Shown: positions 25,770 through 34,126 of the stretch, in pieces
How the letters are laid out: every line of letters starts with the position of its first letter
How positions within the stretch are numbered: position 1 is the first letter of the stretch
Source: Marivivens donghaensis
Lineage (GTDB): Bacteria > Pseudomonadota > Alphaproteobacteria > Rhodobacterales > Rhodobacteraceae
Direction of reading: 5' to 3'
Length of the DNA: 64,000 nucleotides
Assembly: GCF_011806565.1 (NCBI RefSeq)
Contig: NZ_JAATOP010000002.1
Span: forward strand, 1 to 64,000
The notes under the pieces: generated by a model
What the model saw: the letters and a program-made list of their open reading frames with translations, nothing else
The model's database searches: none
Told to the model about the DNA's origin: nothing
Position numbers and translations under genes: made by a program

Positions 25770-27071
25770 TTATTCCGCCGCCGTCGACGACGGGTTGTTC
25801 GGATGGGTCGTCCAGTTGGCGTAGTCGCCGCGTTTCTGGCCCGTACGCAGGTCAACCTCGCCTTTGGGCAGTTCGACCATGGTGATGCAGTCCTCGACGG
25901 GGCAGACGTTGACGCAGAGGTTGCATGCAACGCATTCGCCGTCGTCCACCTCGAACACGCGGCCTTCCTTCATCAGGATGGCCTGGTGGCTGGTGTCTTC
26001 ACAGGCTGCGAAGCAGCGACCGCACGAAATACAGGCGTCCTGATCGATCTTGGCCTTGGTGACGTAGTTGAGGTCGAGGTACTGCCAGTCGGTGACGTTA
26101 GGGGTCGCCATGCCAACGAAATCGGCGGTCGATTTGTAGCCTTTTTCGTCCATCCACTGCGACAGACCGCTGATCATTTCCTGAACGACCTTGAAGCCGT
26201 AGGTCATGGCCGCGGTGCAGACCTGAACGTTACCAGCGCCCAGCGACATGAACTCTGCCGCGTCACGCCATGTGGTGATGCCGCCGATGCCCGAAATCGG
26301 GAGGCCGTGCGTTTCCGGATCGCGCGCGATCTCGGCCACCATGTTCATCGCGATCGGCTTGACGGCCGGACCGCAGTAGCCGCCGTGCGTACCTTTGCCG
26401 CCAATGGTTGGCTCAGGTGCCATCTGGTCCAGATCAACTGATGTGATCGAGTTGATGGTGTTGATCAGCGAGACAGCGTCCGCACCGCCTGCTTTTGCCG
26501 CACGGGCCGGCTTCCGGATGTCGGTGATGTTCGGCGTCAGCTTCACGATAACGGGCTTGGAGTAGTACATCTTGCACCACTCGGTGACCATCTGGATGTA
26601 CTCCGGGACCTGACCGACAGCCGATCCCATGCCGCGTTCGGCCATGCCATGCGGACAACCGAAGTTCAGTTCGATGCCGTCAGCGCCGGTGTCTTCGACG
26701 CGGGGCAGGATCTCTTTCCACGACTGTTCGTCACATGGCACCATGATCGAGGCAATCAGCGCACGGTCGGGGTAGTCCTTTTTGACGCGGGTCATCTCGT
26801 CGAGGTTGGTCTGAAGCGGTCGATCCGTGATCAGCTCGATGTTGTTCAGACCGAGCAGACGACGGTCCGCACCCCAGATCGCGCCGTAACGCGGGCCATT
26901 GACGTTGACGACAGGCGGACCTTCGGAGCCGAGGGTCTTCCAGACGACGCCGCCCCAACCGGCCTCAAAGGCGCGGCGGACGTTGTATTCTTTATCGGTC
27001 GGCGGCGCGGAGGCCAGCCAGAACGGGTTCGGGGATTTGATACCCAGAAAATCTGTCGTGAGGTCAGCCAT
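25770..27071 (-). CDS. preA: NAD-dependent dihydropyrimidine dehydrogenase, subunit PreA
   Basis: PreA is the catalytic subunit that reduces uracil and thymine (first step of the pathway). The 433-residue protein has an FMN-binding dihydroorotate-dehydrogenase-like barrel ('LNFGCPHGMAERGMGSAVGQ', about residues 135-154; 'IVKLTPNITDIRKPARAAKA'; 'GADAVSLINTINSITSVDL') and a C-terminal ferredoxin domain with two 4Fe-4S clusters ('ACISCGRCFAAC' about 344-355 and 'CVACNLCVNVCP' about 379-390). The position of the general-acid Cys of mammalian DPD is Val152 here. The gene follows preT with no gap. Confidence 0.95.
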   Translation of the reverse strand: MADLTTDFLGIKSPNPFWLASAPPTDKEYNVRRAFEAGWGGVVWKTLGSEGPPVVNVNGPRYGAIWGADRRLLGLNNIELITDRPLQTNLDEMTRVKKDYPDRALIASIMVPCDEQSWKEILPRVEDTGADGIELNFGCPHGMAERGMGSAVGQVPEYIQMVTEWCKMYYSKPVIVKLTPNITDIRKPARAAKAGGADAVSLINTINSITSVDLDQMAPEPTIGGKGTHGGYCGPAVKPIAMNMVAEIARDPETHGLPISGIGGITTWRDAAEFMSLGAGNVQVCTAAMTYGFKVVQEMISGLSQWMDEKGYKSTADFVGMATPNVTDWQYLDLNYVTKAKIDQDACISCGRCFAACEDTSHQAILMKEGRVFEVDDGECVACNLCVNVCPVEDCITMVELPKGEVDLRTGQKRGDYANWTTHPNNPSSTAAE

Positions 27072-28385
27072 TTACGCCCCCATCAGAGTTGTGTGGATGT
27101 CTTCGGCGGCGTCACGGCCTTCGGCCACGCCCCAGACAGTCAGGTCTTCGCCAAGGTTGGTGCAATCGCCGCCAGCCCAGACGCCATCAATGCTCGTACG
27201 GCCCGCGCCGGTCACAGCGATCTTGCCACCTTCGACTGCAACACCGCTAACCGTGGTCAGGGTCTGGCCAATGGCTTTGAGCACCTGATCCGCCGGAATA
27301 GTGACCGTTTCGCCAGTACCCGAAAGCTTTCCATCGGTGACGCTGGTATATTCGAGCGTGATCTCGCCCTCGGCCAGCGAAGACGGCATCACGTTGAACA
27401 TCAACTTCACGCCGTTCGCAGCGGCGAGGTCCTGTTCGTAGCGGCTCGCCGGCATGGCTTCACGGCCACGGCGGTAAGCAATCGTGACGTTTTCCGCGCC
27501 GAGGTGCTTGGACTGCACGGCTGCGTCGACAGCCGTCATGCCGCCACCAATGACCACGACATTGCGGCCGACGGGCAGGGCGCTCAGGTCGCTCGACTGA
27601 CGAAGGTCCGCGATGAATTCGACCGCGTCGGTGGCCAGCTCTTCACCACCCGTACGCAGTGCGTTCACGCCGCCCAGACCGATGCCGAGGAACACCGCGT
27701 CGAAATCGCCGCGCAGCTCGTCGAACGTGATGTCCGAACCGATCGAGATACCGGTGCGCAGGTCGATCCCGCCGATCTGCATCAGCCAATCGGCCTCTTT
27801 TGCAGCAAAATCATGCGGGGTCTTGTATGCGGCGATGCCGTATTCATTGAGGCCGCCGGGCTTGGGTTTTGCGTCGTAGATCGTGACGCTGTGGCCCTTC
27901 ATCGCAAGGCGGTGAGCACAGGCCAGACCCGCAGGACCGGCACCGACGACAGCAACGCGCTTGCCGGTTTCGGGCGCACGGCTGAACGGATGGCTCTGCT
28001 TGGCCATCAGCGTGTCGGTCGCATAGCGCTGGAGGCGACCGATCTCAACCGGCTTGCCCTCGGCGGCTTCGCGAACACAGACCTCTTCGCAGAGCGTTTC
28101 GGTCGGGCAGACCCGCGCGCACATGCCGCCAAGAATGTTTTGTTCAAAAATCGTCTTGGCCGCCGCTTCGGGCGTGTCCGTCTGGATTTGCCGGATGAAC
28201 AACGGAATATCGATGCTCGTCGGGCAGGCCGTCATACACGGCGCGTCGTGGCAGAAATAGCACCGGTCAGCTGCGACTTGCGCTTCGTGCGCGTCGAACT
28301 GCGGGTGAAGATCCGCAAAATTGGCTGCGATCTCCTCGGTGCTCAATCGACCGGCTGCAATGCCGGGGGTCATGGGCGAGGTCAT
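27072..28385 (-). CDS. preT: NAD(P)-dependent dihydropyrimidine dehydrogenase, subunit PreT
   Basis: PreT carries electrons from NAD(P)H to PreA. The 437-residue protein has N-terminal Fe-S Cys motifs (Cys42, Cys45, Cys50 in 'CYFCHDAPCMTACP' and 'GGMCARVCPTETLCEEVC'), an FAD-binding 'VVGAGPAGLACAHRLAMKG' and an NAD(P)-binding 'VVIGGGMTAVDAAVQSKHLG', like the glutamate synthase small subunit. ATG at 28385 has AGGGAG 6 nt upstream; an in-frame start at 28436 would overlap the operator. It is first in the preT-preA operon. Confidence 0.94.
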   Translation of the reverse strand: MTSPMTPGIAAGRLSTEEIAANFADLHPQFDAHEAQVAADRCYFCHDAPCMTACPTSIDIPLFIRQIQTDTPEAAAKTIFEQNILGGMCARVCPTETLCEEVCVREAAEGKPVEIGRLQRYATDTLMAKQSHPFSRAPETGKRVAVVGAGPAGLACAHRLAMKGHSVTIYDAKPKPGGLNEYGIAAYKTPHDFAAKEADWLMQIGGIDLRTGISIGSDITFDELRGDFDAVFLGIGLGGVNALRTGGEELATDAVEFIADLRQSSDLSALPVGRNVVVIGGGMTAVDAAVQSKHLGAENVTIAYRRGREAMPASRYEQDLAAANGVKLMFNVMPSSLAEGEITLEYTSVTDGKLSGTGETVTIPADQVLKAIGQTLTTVSGVAVEGGKIAVTGAGRTSIDGVWAGGDCTNLGEDLTVWGVAEGRDAAEDIHTTLMGA

Positions 28386-28438
28386 GTTGGCTCCCTGTCG
28401 TGCCTTGGTTTTTTTCAAAGCATTACACAGGTCCATTT

Positions 28439-28454
28439 TTTATCAAACGGTAAA
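28439..28454. promoter_or_regulatory. RutR-like operator before preT
   Basis: TTTATCAAACGGTAAA lies 54 bp upstream of the preT start and shares the layout of the box at 25003 (TTTAyCAnnCGGTmAA). Against the RutR consensus it has four mismatches, but these are nearly symmetric (TTTA...TAAA), so a regulator with a slightly different preference would fit both. Confidence 0.5.
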
Positions 28455-28465
28455 TTTTAGGCGGT

Positions 28466-29092
28466 TTATGAACGGAGGGTAATAACCCGCCCTCCGGCAG
28501 CCTCGGCATCCGCGACGTCATGCGTGACCATGAGAACCGGAAGTCCTTGATTTTTTGCGTGTTTAAAGACGAGATCGCGAACCTGCCCACGTAGCTCCGC
28601 GTCCAGTTTTGCGAACGGTTCGTCGAGTAAAAGGGCCTTAGGTTCGGACAATAACATGCGCATCAGGGCCACTCTGGACCGCTGTCCACCCGACAAAGTG
28701 GCCGGATCGCGACCCTCGAATCCTTCCAAACCGACGGATGCCAGCGCGTCAGCGATGCGTGATTTGCGGTCCGGTCCCCGCAGTCCGAACGACAGGTTCT
28801 GGCCGACGCTCATGTGCGGGAAAAGCAGGTCGTCCTGAAACAGGATGCCCATGCGGCGCTGTTCCGGCGGCAGGTTCGAGATGTCCGTACCGCCCAGCAA
28901 CGCGCGGCCCGACGCGGCGAAGGCGCTGGGCAGGTTGCCCGTAAGCCACGCCAGAAGCGTCGATTTGCCGGAGCCGGACGGGCCCATGATCGTGACGACT
29001 TCGCCCGCGTTCACGGTGAGATCGACGGCAAGTAGCTCGGTTCCGCCAAGCGAAATGCGCACGTCGTCGAGCATCAAAGTGCGTTCAGCCAT
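28466..29092 (-). CDS. ABC transporter ATP-binding protein, YnjD-like
   Basis: The 208-residue ATPase has Walker A 'GPSGSGKSTLLAWLTG' (about residues 35-50), signature 'LSGGQRSRVALMRMLLSEPK' and Walker B 'ALLLDEPFAKLD'. It is short, with no C-terminal regulatory domain, like E. coli YnjD and ThiQ. It is last in an operon ordered phosphatidyltransferase, binding protein, fused permease, ATPase, which equals the gene set of E. coli ynjBCD and ynjF. The cargo of this family is not established. It overlaps the permease gene by 8 bp. Confidence 0.88.
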   Translation of the reverse strand: MAERTLMLDDVRISLGGTELLAVDLTVNAGEVVTIMGPSGSGKSTLLAWLTGNLPSAFAASGRALLGGTDISNLPPEQRRMGILFQDDLLFPHMSVGQNLSFGLRGPDRKSRIADALASVGLEGFEGRDPATLSGGQRSRVALMRMLLSEPKALLLDEPFAKLDAELRGQVRDLVFKHAKNQGLPVLMVTHDVADAEAAGGRVITLRS

Positions 29093-30728
29093 GCGTCATT
29101 CCTTTCCGGTTGCGCCAGACGATTGCCGGCAGCAGCGCCGCGATCACAAACGGCAGCAGCGCCGCGATGGTTTGGGCCACGGCATAGACCCCGATCAGCC
29201 TGCGGTCGCCACCTGACGCGAGCGCGACGGCCTCTGTCGTCAACGTCTCCACCCGTCCGCCGCCAATCAGCAAAGTGGGGAGGTATTGCCCGACCGACAC
29301 CGCGAAACCAATGGCGAGCGCGCCGAGGAGCGGGCCGATCAGCATGGGGAGTTGGAGCCTGACGAAGATGCTGACACGAGAACGGCCCAGCGCCGCACCG
29401 ATGACCGCAAATCGTCGGTCCCAAGCGTCCGATGCGCCTTGGAATGTCAGCAGGACATAGGGCAGCACAAAGATCAGGTGGACGATAAGGACGGGGAAGA
29501 AGCCTGCCTCTAGCCCCGCGAAAAGCATCAGTGTTTGCAGGCCCGGAAGGAACGTGACTTGCGGTACGATGAGCGGAGCATAGAGGAGCCACGTAGGCAG
29601 TTTCCGGTCCGTGTAGGTGAGCGAGAGTGCGATCAGAAGCGCGGCGACTACGGCAGCACCAGCGATCAAGACAGTCTCCATTCCAGCGTCGATCAAGGCA
29701 TCCCGTCTGGCCCAGCTGCGCAATGTGAAACTGTTGGGCAGCAGATCGGGGAAGCCCCAAAACCCCGCCACGGACCACAACGCCGCGATCACTATGCCCA
29801 TGATCAACATGGCCGTGATTGCGTAGGCGGTCGCCTTGCCAAAGGGCTTTGTCACCTCGGCAGAGGGCAACCGCCCACCGCCGTTGATGATGCCGTTGCG
29901 GAATGCGCGGCACATGCGTTCAACCGCCCACCAGATGCTGAATGCGGCCATGACCAACCCGAGCTGCACTAGCGCTCCCGCAGCGGCTTTGCTGCGCATC
30001 GCAAGGTCGGGATCGTTCATGAGGCGCGTGATCGCGACGGCGAGCGGAGGCGGAGTCGTCGGCCCAAGGATGATCGCCACATCGACGACAGAGATCGAGT
30101 ACGCGAGTACGAGATACACCGGCAGTCTGATCTGTCCGTAAATCGCGGGCCAAACGGTTAGAAACCACCCCGCGATCCGTCCATAACCCAGCGCTCCGGA
30201 TACTTGGAGGCGGCGGTCAAAATCGCTCTGGGGCAAGGCGGCGATGATCATCAGTAGGAGAAACGGGATCTCTTTCATCGCGAGGCCGAGGATCATCGCG
30301 TGGCCCAATGGGTCGTTGATGATCACAAGGTCCGGCGGCCGATCCCAACCGAAAAGCACTGCCAGCAGGCGAACGATCAGCCCCGAGGGCGCGATGATGA
30401 AGGCCAGCCCGAATGCTGCCGTCGCATGGGGCAGGGCGAGGAATGGGCCGAGCATGACGCGCAGTCGTTGCCACGATGTCGTGCCGACCAAAGCGGCGGA
30501 GATCAGGGAGGCACCGATCACTGCGAGCACCGTGGCGCCCAATCCGGTCGTCACGGACAAACGGACCGACGGCACAAAGCCGGGCCACATAAACAGCTCT
30601 CGGAAAGCGTCGAAACCGAAGGTCGTCCTCCCGATGGAGGGGAAATATCCGAAGGCTGGAAGCACGACGCCGACCAGTCCGGCAGCGACCGGACCGATCA
30701 GCAAAAGCGCGACCAGCAGGCGAACCAC
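29085..30728 (-). CDS. Fused ABC transporter permease, YnjC-like
   Basis: The 547-residue protein holds two BPD_transp_1 halves in one chain (about residues 1-265 and 280-547), giving about twelve spans, so a single chain can form the whole channel. Coupling loops are 'QVSGALGYGRIAGWFLTVWP' in half one and 'IGAALGRSRVSIFVRLQLPM' in half two. This layout is that of E. coli YnjC and of ThiP/FbpB-type permeases. The start is GTG at 30728, directly after the upstream stop, with no clear ribosome site, so translation is probably coupled. Confidence 0.88.
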   Translation of the reverse strand: MVRLLVALLLIGPVAAGLVGVVLPAFGYFPSIGRTTFGFDAFRELFMWPGFVPSVRLSVTTGLGATVLAVIGASLISAALVGTTSWQRLRVMLGPFLALPHATAAFGLAFIIAPSGLIVRLLAVLFGWDRPPDLVIINDPLGHAMILGLAMKEIPFLLLMIIAALPQSDFDRRLQVSGALGYGRIAGWFLTVWPAIYGQIRLPVYLVLAYSISVVDVAIILGPTTPPPLAVAITRLMNDPDLAMRSKAAAGALVQLGLVMAAFSIWWAVERMCRAFRNGIINGGGRLPSAEVTKPFGKATAYAITAMLIMGIVIAALWSVAGFWGFPDLLPNSFTLRSWARRDALIDAGMETVLIAGAAVVAALLIALSLTYTDRKLPTWLLYAPLIVPQVTFLPGLQTLMLFAGLEAGFFPVLIVHLIFVLPYVLLTFQGASDAWDRRFAVIGAALGRSRVSIFVRLQLPMLIGPLLGALAIGFAVSVGQYLPTLLIGGGRVETLTTEAVALASGGDRRLIGVYAVAQTIAALLPFVIAALLPAIVWRNRKGMTHG

Positions 30729-31925
30729 TTACTGCGTAACGCCGTAGCGGGCGTCCCAGTCTTCGGCGATGCGCGTCATCCACGTTGGATGCGGTTCCGC
30801 TTGAACAGAGCCTAATTCGGCGGGGCTGAGCGTTGCGATGCCGAGGTCCAGTTCCTCGAACGCGGCGCGCTGGGCGTCGTCCAGTTTCGCCATGTCGAGC
30901 ACGGTACCGTAACCGAGAACGTCGGGGTTCTGTGCATGTGCCTGCGCCTCGGGCGACATCAGGAAATCGGCCACGACCATCGCGCCTTCCTTCGAGCCGG
31001 AGTTATACGGGATCGTCACGAAGGACGCGTTGCCGATGGTGCCTTTGTCCAGCACGAAGGTCCGCACGGTATCCGGCAACTGGCCGTTCGCGATCGCGGT
31101 AGACGCTTCACCCGGGCTGAACGAAATGGCAAGGTCGACTTCCTGATCGGCGATCAATTGTAGCTGCGCGGGGCCGGTTTGCGGATAGACGGTGCCATCG
31201 CGCCAGAGGTTCGGCGTCAACGCATCCAGCCACTCCCAGAGCGGCGCAGCGACCTCGGCGTAGTTTTCGTCGGTTGCGGGCTCTTGCAGAACGCTCGGGT
31301 CCGTCAGCAGGTCAACGAGAGCCTGCTTGAGGAACGTCGTGCCGAGGAAATCGGGCGGCTGCGGGTAGGTGAAACGGCCGGGATGGGCGGCAGTCCAGTC
31401 GAGCAGGGCAGCCATATCGCCGACGGGCTCCATGTCAGCGGTGTCATACATGAACACCACCTGCGCCATGGCCCACGGGCTTTCATAGCCGTCGGTCGGC
31501 ACGGTAAAGTCGGTGCGGACCGTCTTGCCATCAGTGTCGACATAGGCCCAATTTGGCAAGCTTTCGGCGTAGGGACCGTAAAGCAGACCTGCCTCTTTCA
31601 TCGAGGCGAAGTTGGCACCGTTAATCCAGATCATGTCGATGGCGCCGTCGTCGTCCTTGCCGGCATCACGCTCGGACAGCACGCGGGTGACGGCATCGGC
31701 GGTGTCGGTCAGCTTGACGTGTTCGAGAATGACGCCGAAGTCTTCTTCGACCCGATCACCGACCCAAGCGATGAAATCGTTCGTGGCGGTGGAGCCGCCC
31801 CATGCGTTCCAATAGACCGTCTGGCCCTTGGCGGCTTCAACCACGGCGTCCCAATCCGCAGGGTCGGTTTCGGCCCAAAGGGCGGTCGGGGCGATCAGCG
31901 CCAGAGCTAGGAGCGGAGACTTCAT
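30729..31925 (-). CDS. ABC transporter substrate-binding protein, YnjB-like
   Basis: The 398-residue precursor has a signal peptide (residues 1-18, ending LWA-E) and a class-II binding-protein fold of the YnjB/ThiB/iron group: 'TVYWNAWGGSTATNDFIAWV' (about 35-54), 'AIDMIWINGANFASMKEAGL', 'QEVDLAISFSPGEASTAIAN' and 'GSKEGAMVVADFLMSPEAQ'. AAAGGA precedes the ATG, which overlaps the phosphatidyltransferase stop by one base (TGATG). The cargo is unknown. Confidence 0.88.
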   Translation of the reverse strand: MKSPLLALALIAPTALWAETDPADWDAVVEAAKGQTVYWNAWGGSTATNDFIAWVGDRVEEDFGVILEHVKLTDTADAVTRVLSERDAGKDDDGAIDMIWINGANFASMKEAGLLYGPYAESLPNWAYVDTDGKTVRTDFTVPTDGYESPWAMAQVVFMYDTADMEPVGDMAALLDWTAAHPGRFTYPQPPDFLGTTFLKQALVDLLTDPSVLQEPATDENYAEVAAPLWEWLDALTPNLWRDGTVYPQTGPAQLQLIADQEVDLAISFSPGEASTAIANGQLPDTVRTFVLDKGTIGNASFVTIPYNSGSKEGAMVVADFLMSPEAQAHAQNPDVLGYGTVLDMAKLDDAQRAAFEELDLGIATLSPAELGSVQAEPHPTWMTRIAEDWDARYGVTQ

Positions 31926-32542
31926 CAATGGTCCTTTCCATCGGAAAATAGCTTGGACGCGCCATAAAGGCGCAAAGAGGCCGTCAGAAAACACAGACCG
32001 CCGAAGACCCAAGATAGGGCGGGGAACACGCTCGGGAACAGGCAGAGGAGAACGAAAAACAGCACCGTCTCTGTCCCTTCGAGCAGCCCGTTGGAGTAGT
32101 AGAGCGATTTGATGCCTTGCGCCTCTGTCTCCATATCGTGCCGTTCGGCGAGGATCGCATAGCCGAGGAAGCTCGCACCGTTGAAATAGAAAGAGGTTAG
32201 GACGAAAGCTCCGGCAGCCGCATTGGACGGATCGTGCCAGACAAACGCCATCGGGACCGCGCCGTAGAACAGGAAATCGCAGGTGATATCGAGGTATCCG
32301 CCGAAGTCGGACTTCTGCGTAGCGCGGGCGACAGCGCCATCGAGCCCGTCCGCGATGCGACTGAGAAGCAGCACGACAAGCGCTACGCCGAAATAGCCCA
32401 GTACGATCGATGCGGCAGACAAAAGCCCCAGACAAAGCCCGAGGAGCGTGACGGTATTTGCAGTGATTCCCGTCGAAGCCATAGCACGCCCAGCGCGGTT
32501 CAGCGGCGGATCGATGAGGCGGCGGGCATAGGCGTCGAGCAT
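31925..32542 (-). CDS. CDP-alcohol phosphatidyltransferase family protein (YnjF-like)
   Basis: The 205-residue membrane enzyme has about six spans and the family motif DGxxARx7GxxxDxxxD ('DGAVARATQKSDFGGYLD' and the following D, about residues 48-69), which binds CDP-diacylglycerol and metal. It moves a phosphatidyl group to an alcohol. ATG at 32542 follows AGGA and starts at 'MLDAYARRLIDPPLNRAG', the family N-terminus. It is first in the operon with the ABC transporter, as ynjF neighbours ynjBCD in E. coli, which suggests linked roles in importing and using a small alcohol (inference). Confidence 0.9.
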   Translation of the reverse strand: MLDAYARRLIDPPLNRAGRAMASTGITANTVTLLGLCLGLLSAASIVLGYFGVALVVLLLSRIADGLDGAVARATQKSDFGGYLDITCDFLFYGAVPMAFVWHDPSNAAAGAFVLTSFYFNGASFLGYAILAERHDMETEAQGIKSLYYSNGLLEGTETVLFFVLLCLFPSVFPALSWVFGGLCFLTASLRLYGASKLFSDGKDH

Positions 32543-32633
32543 GATTAATCCTGAATTTCCTGCAGTTTGCCGAAAACTGAGCGGCGCTGCAATCGTCCTA
32601 CGGTGATGTGAGGGGTTGCAACACGCCGACCAT

Positions 32634-32656
32634 ATTCCGACAAAATAAGTCGGAAT
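32634..32656. promoter_or_regulatory. Inverted repeat upstream of imelysin promoter
   Basis: Perfect 8-bp arms ATTCCGAC (32634-32641) and GTCGGAAT (32649-32656) flank a 7-nt A/T spacer. The right arm touches the -35 hexamer. It lies in the 232-bp gap between the phosphatidyltransferase and imelysin genes and could regulate either. The regulator is not known. Confidence 0.5.
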
Positions 32657-32686
32657 TGACACGACCGACTAAATCAGTCAGGTATG
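32656..32686 (+). promoter_or_regulatory. Imelysin promoter with internal GACT-N5-AGTC operator
   Basis: TTGACA (32656-32661) is a consensus -35; a weak -10 (GGTATG, 32681-32686) follows at 19 bp. Between them lies GACTAAATCAGTC (32667-32679), an inverted repeat where a repressor would block polymerase. From memory it resembles the 'Iron-Rhodo-box' described for iron-regulated genes of Rhodobacterales, which would suit the iron-linked genes downstream; the match needs a motif scan. Confidence 0.5.
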
Positions 32687-32774
32687 CGCCGAGATCACAA
32701 CGCACCCCTGCGGCTACACGCAGCGGAGGCGGAACCAGCATTAAGCGCGAACAAGAATTCAGAGGGATAACGTG

Positions 32775-34046
32775 ATGACCCGCAAGCTGCTTGCAACTTC
32801 GGCCATTTTGACAGTCACCGCCGGCATGGCCTCGGCACAGGACGCTGCGGCGGTTCTGGACAACTACGCCAATATCGCGGCTGCCGTGTACGAGGACTCG
32901 CTGACCACTGCGAAGGACCTTCAGGGTGCTGTCGATGCGCTGATCGCTAACCCGAGCGAAGAGACCCTGCAAGCGGCCCGCGACGCGTGGCTGGCATCGC
33001 GCAACCCCTACCAGCAGTCGGAAGTGTTCCGCTTCGGCAACCCGATCGTCGACGACTGGGAAGGCAAAGTGAACGCATGGCCGCTGGACGAAGGTCTGAT
33101 CGACTACGTTGATGCCAACTACGGTGGCCCGACCGACGAGAACGAGTTTGCCGCGCTGAACGTCATCGGCAACGCACAGTTCGAACTGGCAGGCGTCCAT
33201 GTTGACGCGACCCACATCACTCCGGAACTGATCGGCGACACGCTGAACGAAGCCGACGGCATCGAAACCAACGTCGCTCGCGGCTACCACGCCATCGAAT
33301 TCCTGCTTTGGGGTCAAGACCTTAACGGCACCGAGCACGGGGCAGGCGACCGTCAATTCACCGACTACGTCCAGGGCGAAGGCTGCACCAACGGTAACTG
33401 TGACCGCCGTGCGGACTACCTGACTTCGGCGACCGAACTGCTGGTGTCGGACCTCGAATACATGGCTGGCCAGTGGGCCGAAGGCGGCGAAGCGCGCGAA
33501 GCAGTTCTGGCAAACGAAGGCGAGGGCCTAATCGCTATCCTGACCGGCATGGGCTCGCTGTCCTACGGCGAACTGGCGGGTGAGCGTATGCGCCTCGGCG
33601 TCATGCTGAACGACCCCGAGGAAGAGCACGACTGCTTCTCGGACAACACGCACAACTCGCACTATTACGACGGCCTCGGCATCCAGAACGCCTACCTCGG
33701 TCACTACACCCGCGTTGACGGCACCGTTGTCGAAGGCGCTTCGGTGTCCGACCTCGTTGCGGCCAACAACGCCGAACTGGACGCAGAGATGAAGGCCAAA
33801 CTGGACGCATCGGTCACTGCGCTGGGCGACGTCAAAGCGGCAGCCGAGAACGGCATGTCCTACGACCAGATGCTCGCTCGCGGCAACGAAGAAGGTGAAG
33901 AGCTGATCATGGGCGCCGTCAACGCGCTGATCGACCAGACCTCGACCATCGAAGCCGTTGTGGCATCGCTCGACCTCGACTCGATCGCATTCGAAGGCTC
34001 CGACAGCCTCGACGATCCGAGCGCGGTCGAAGGCGTTTTCCAGTAA
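32775..34046 (+). CDS. Imelysin family protein (peptidase M75-like, iron-associated)
   Basis: The 423-residue precursor has a signal peptide (residues 1-20, ending ASA-Q) and an imelysin domain with the GxHxxE motif in 'GYHAIEFLLWGQD' (His172), as in iron-regulated IrpA/ICMP proteins and the EfeO domain. It is periplasmic and likely binds metal. A second duplicated half is seen from about 'GSLSYGELAGERMRLGV'. ATG at 32775 (8 nt after AGAGGG) is preferred over GTG at 32772. A strong terminator-like hairpin separates it from the next three genes, so it is probably the best expressed of them. Confidence 0.9.
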   Translation: MTRKLLATSAILTVTAGMASAQDAAAVLDNYANIAAAVYEDSLTTAKDLQGAVDALIANPSEETLQAARDAWLASRNPYQQSEVFRFGNPIVDDWEGKVNAWPLDEGLIDYVDANYGGPTDENEFAALNVIGNAQFELAGVHVDATHITPELIGDTLNEADGIETNVARGYHAIEFLLWGQDLNGTEHGAGDRQFTDYVQGEGCTNGNCDRRADYLTSATELLVSDLEYMAGQWAEGGEAREAVLANEGEGLIAILTGMGSLSYGELAGERMRLGVMLNDPEEEHDCFSDNTHNSHYYDGLGIQNAYLGHYTRVDGTVVEGASVSDLVAANNAELDAEMKAKLDASVTALGDVKAAAENGMSYDQMLARGNEEGEELIMGAVNALIDQTSTIEAVVASLDLDSIAFEGSDSLDDPSAVEGVFQ

Positions 34047-34068
34047 GACTTGCCTTGGTTTTTGAACA

Positions 34069-34101
34069 GGCGTAGGGCCACATCGGCCCTACGCCGTTTT
34101 T
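34069..34101 (+). terminator. Strong intrinsic terminator/attenuator after imelysin gene
   Basis: Arms GGCGTAGGGCC (34069-34079) and GGCCCTACGCC (34085-34095) make a perfect 11-bp stem with a 5-nt loop, followed by GTTTTT. It lies 22 bp past the imelysin stop and 26 bp before the next gene on the same strand, so read-through is needed for the downstream genes unless they have their own promoter. Confidence 0.85.
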
Positions 34102-34126
34102 GATTAAAATTGGGAGTAGCCGGACG

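Noticed and set aside
26649-28460. 603-codon open frame opposite preA and preT
   Set aside because: It spans the junction of two well-supported genes on the other strand and has no recognisable domain; long antisense frames are common at this GC content.
31926-32435. N-terminal extension of the YnjB-like binding protein
   Set aside because: A proper signal peptide starts at the ATG at 31925; the extension overlaps the phosphatidyltransferase gene in another frame.
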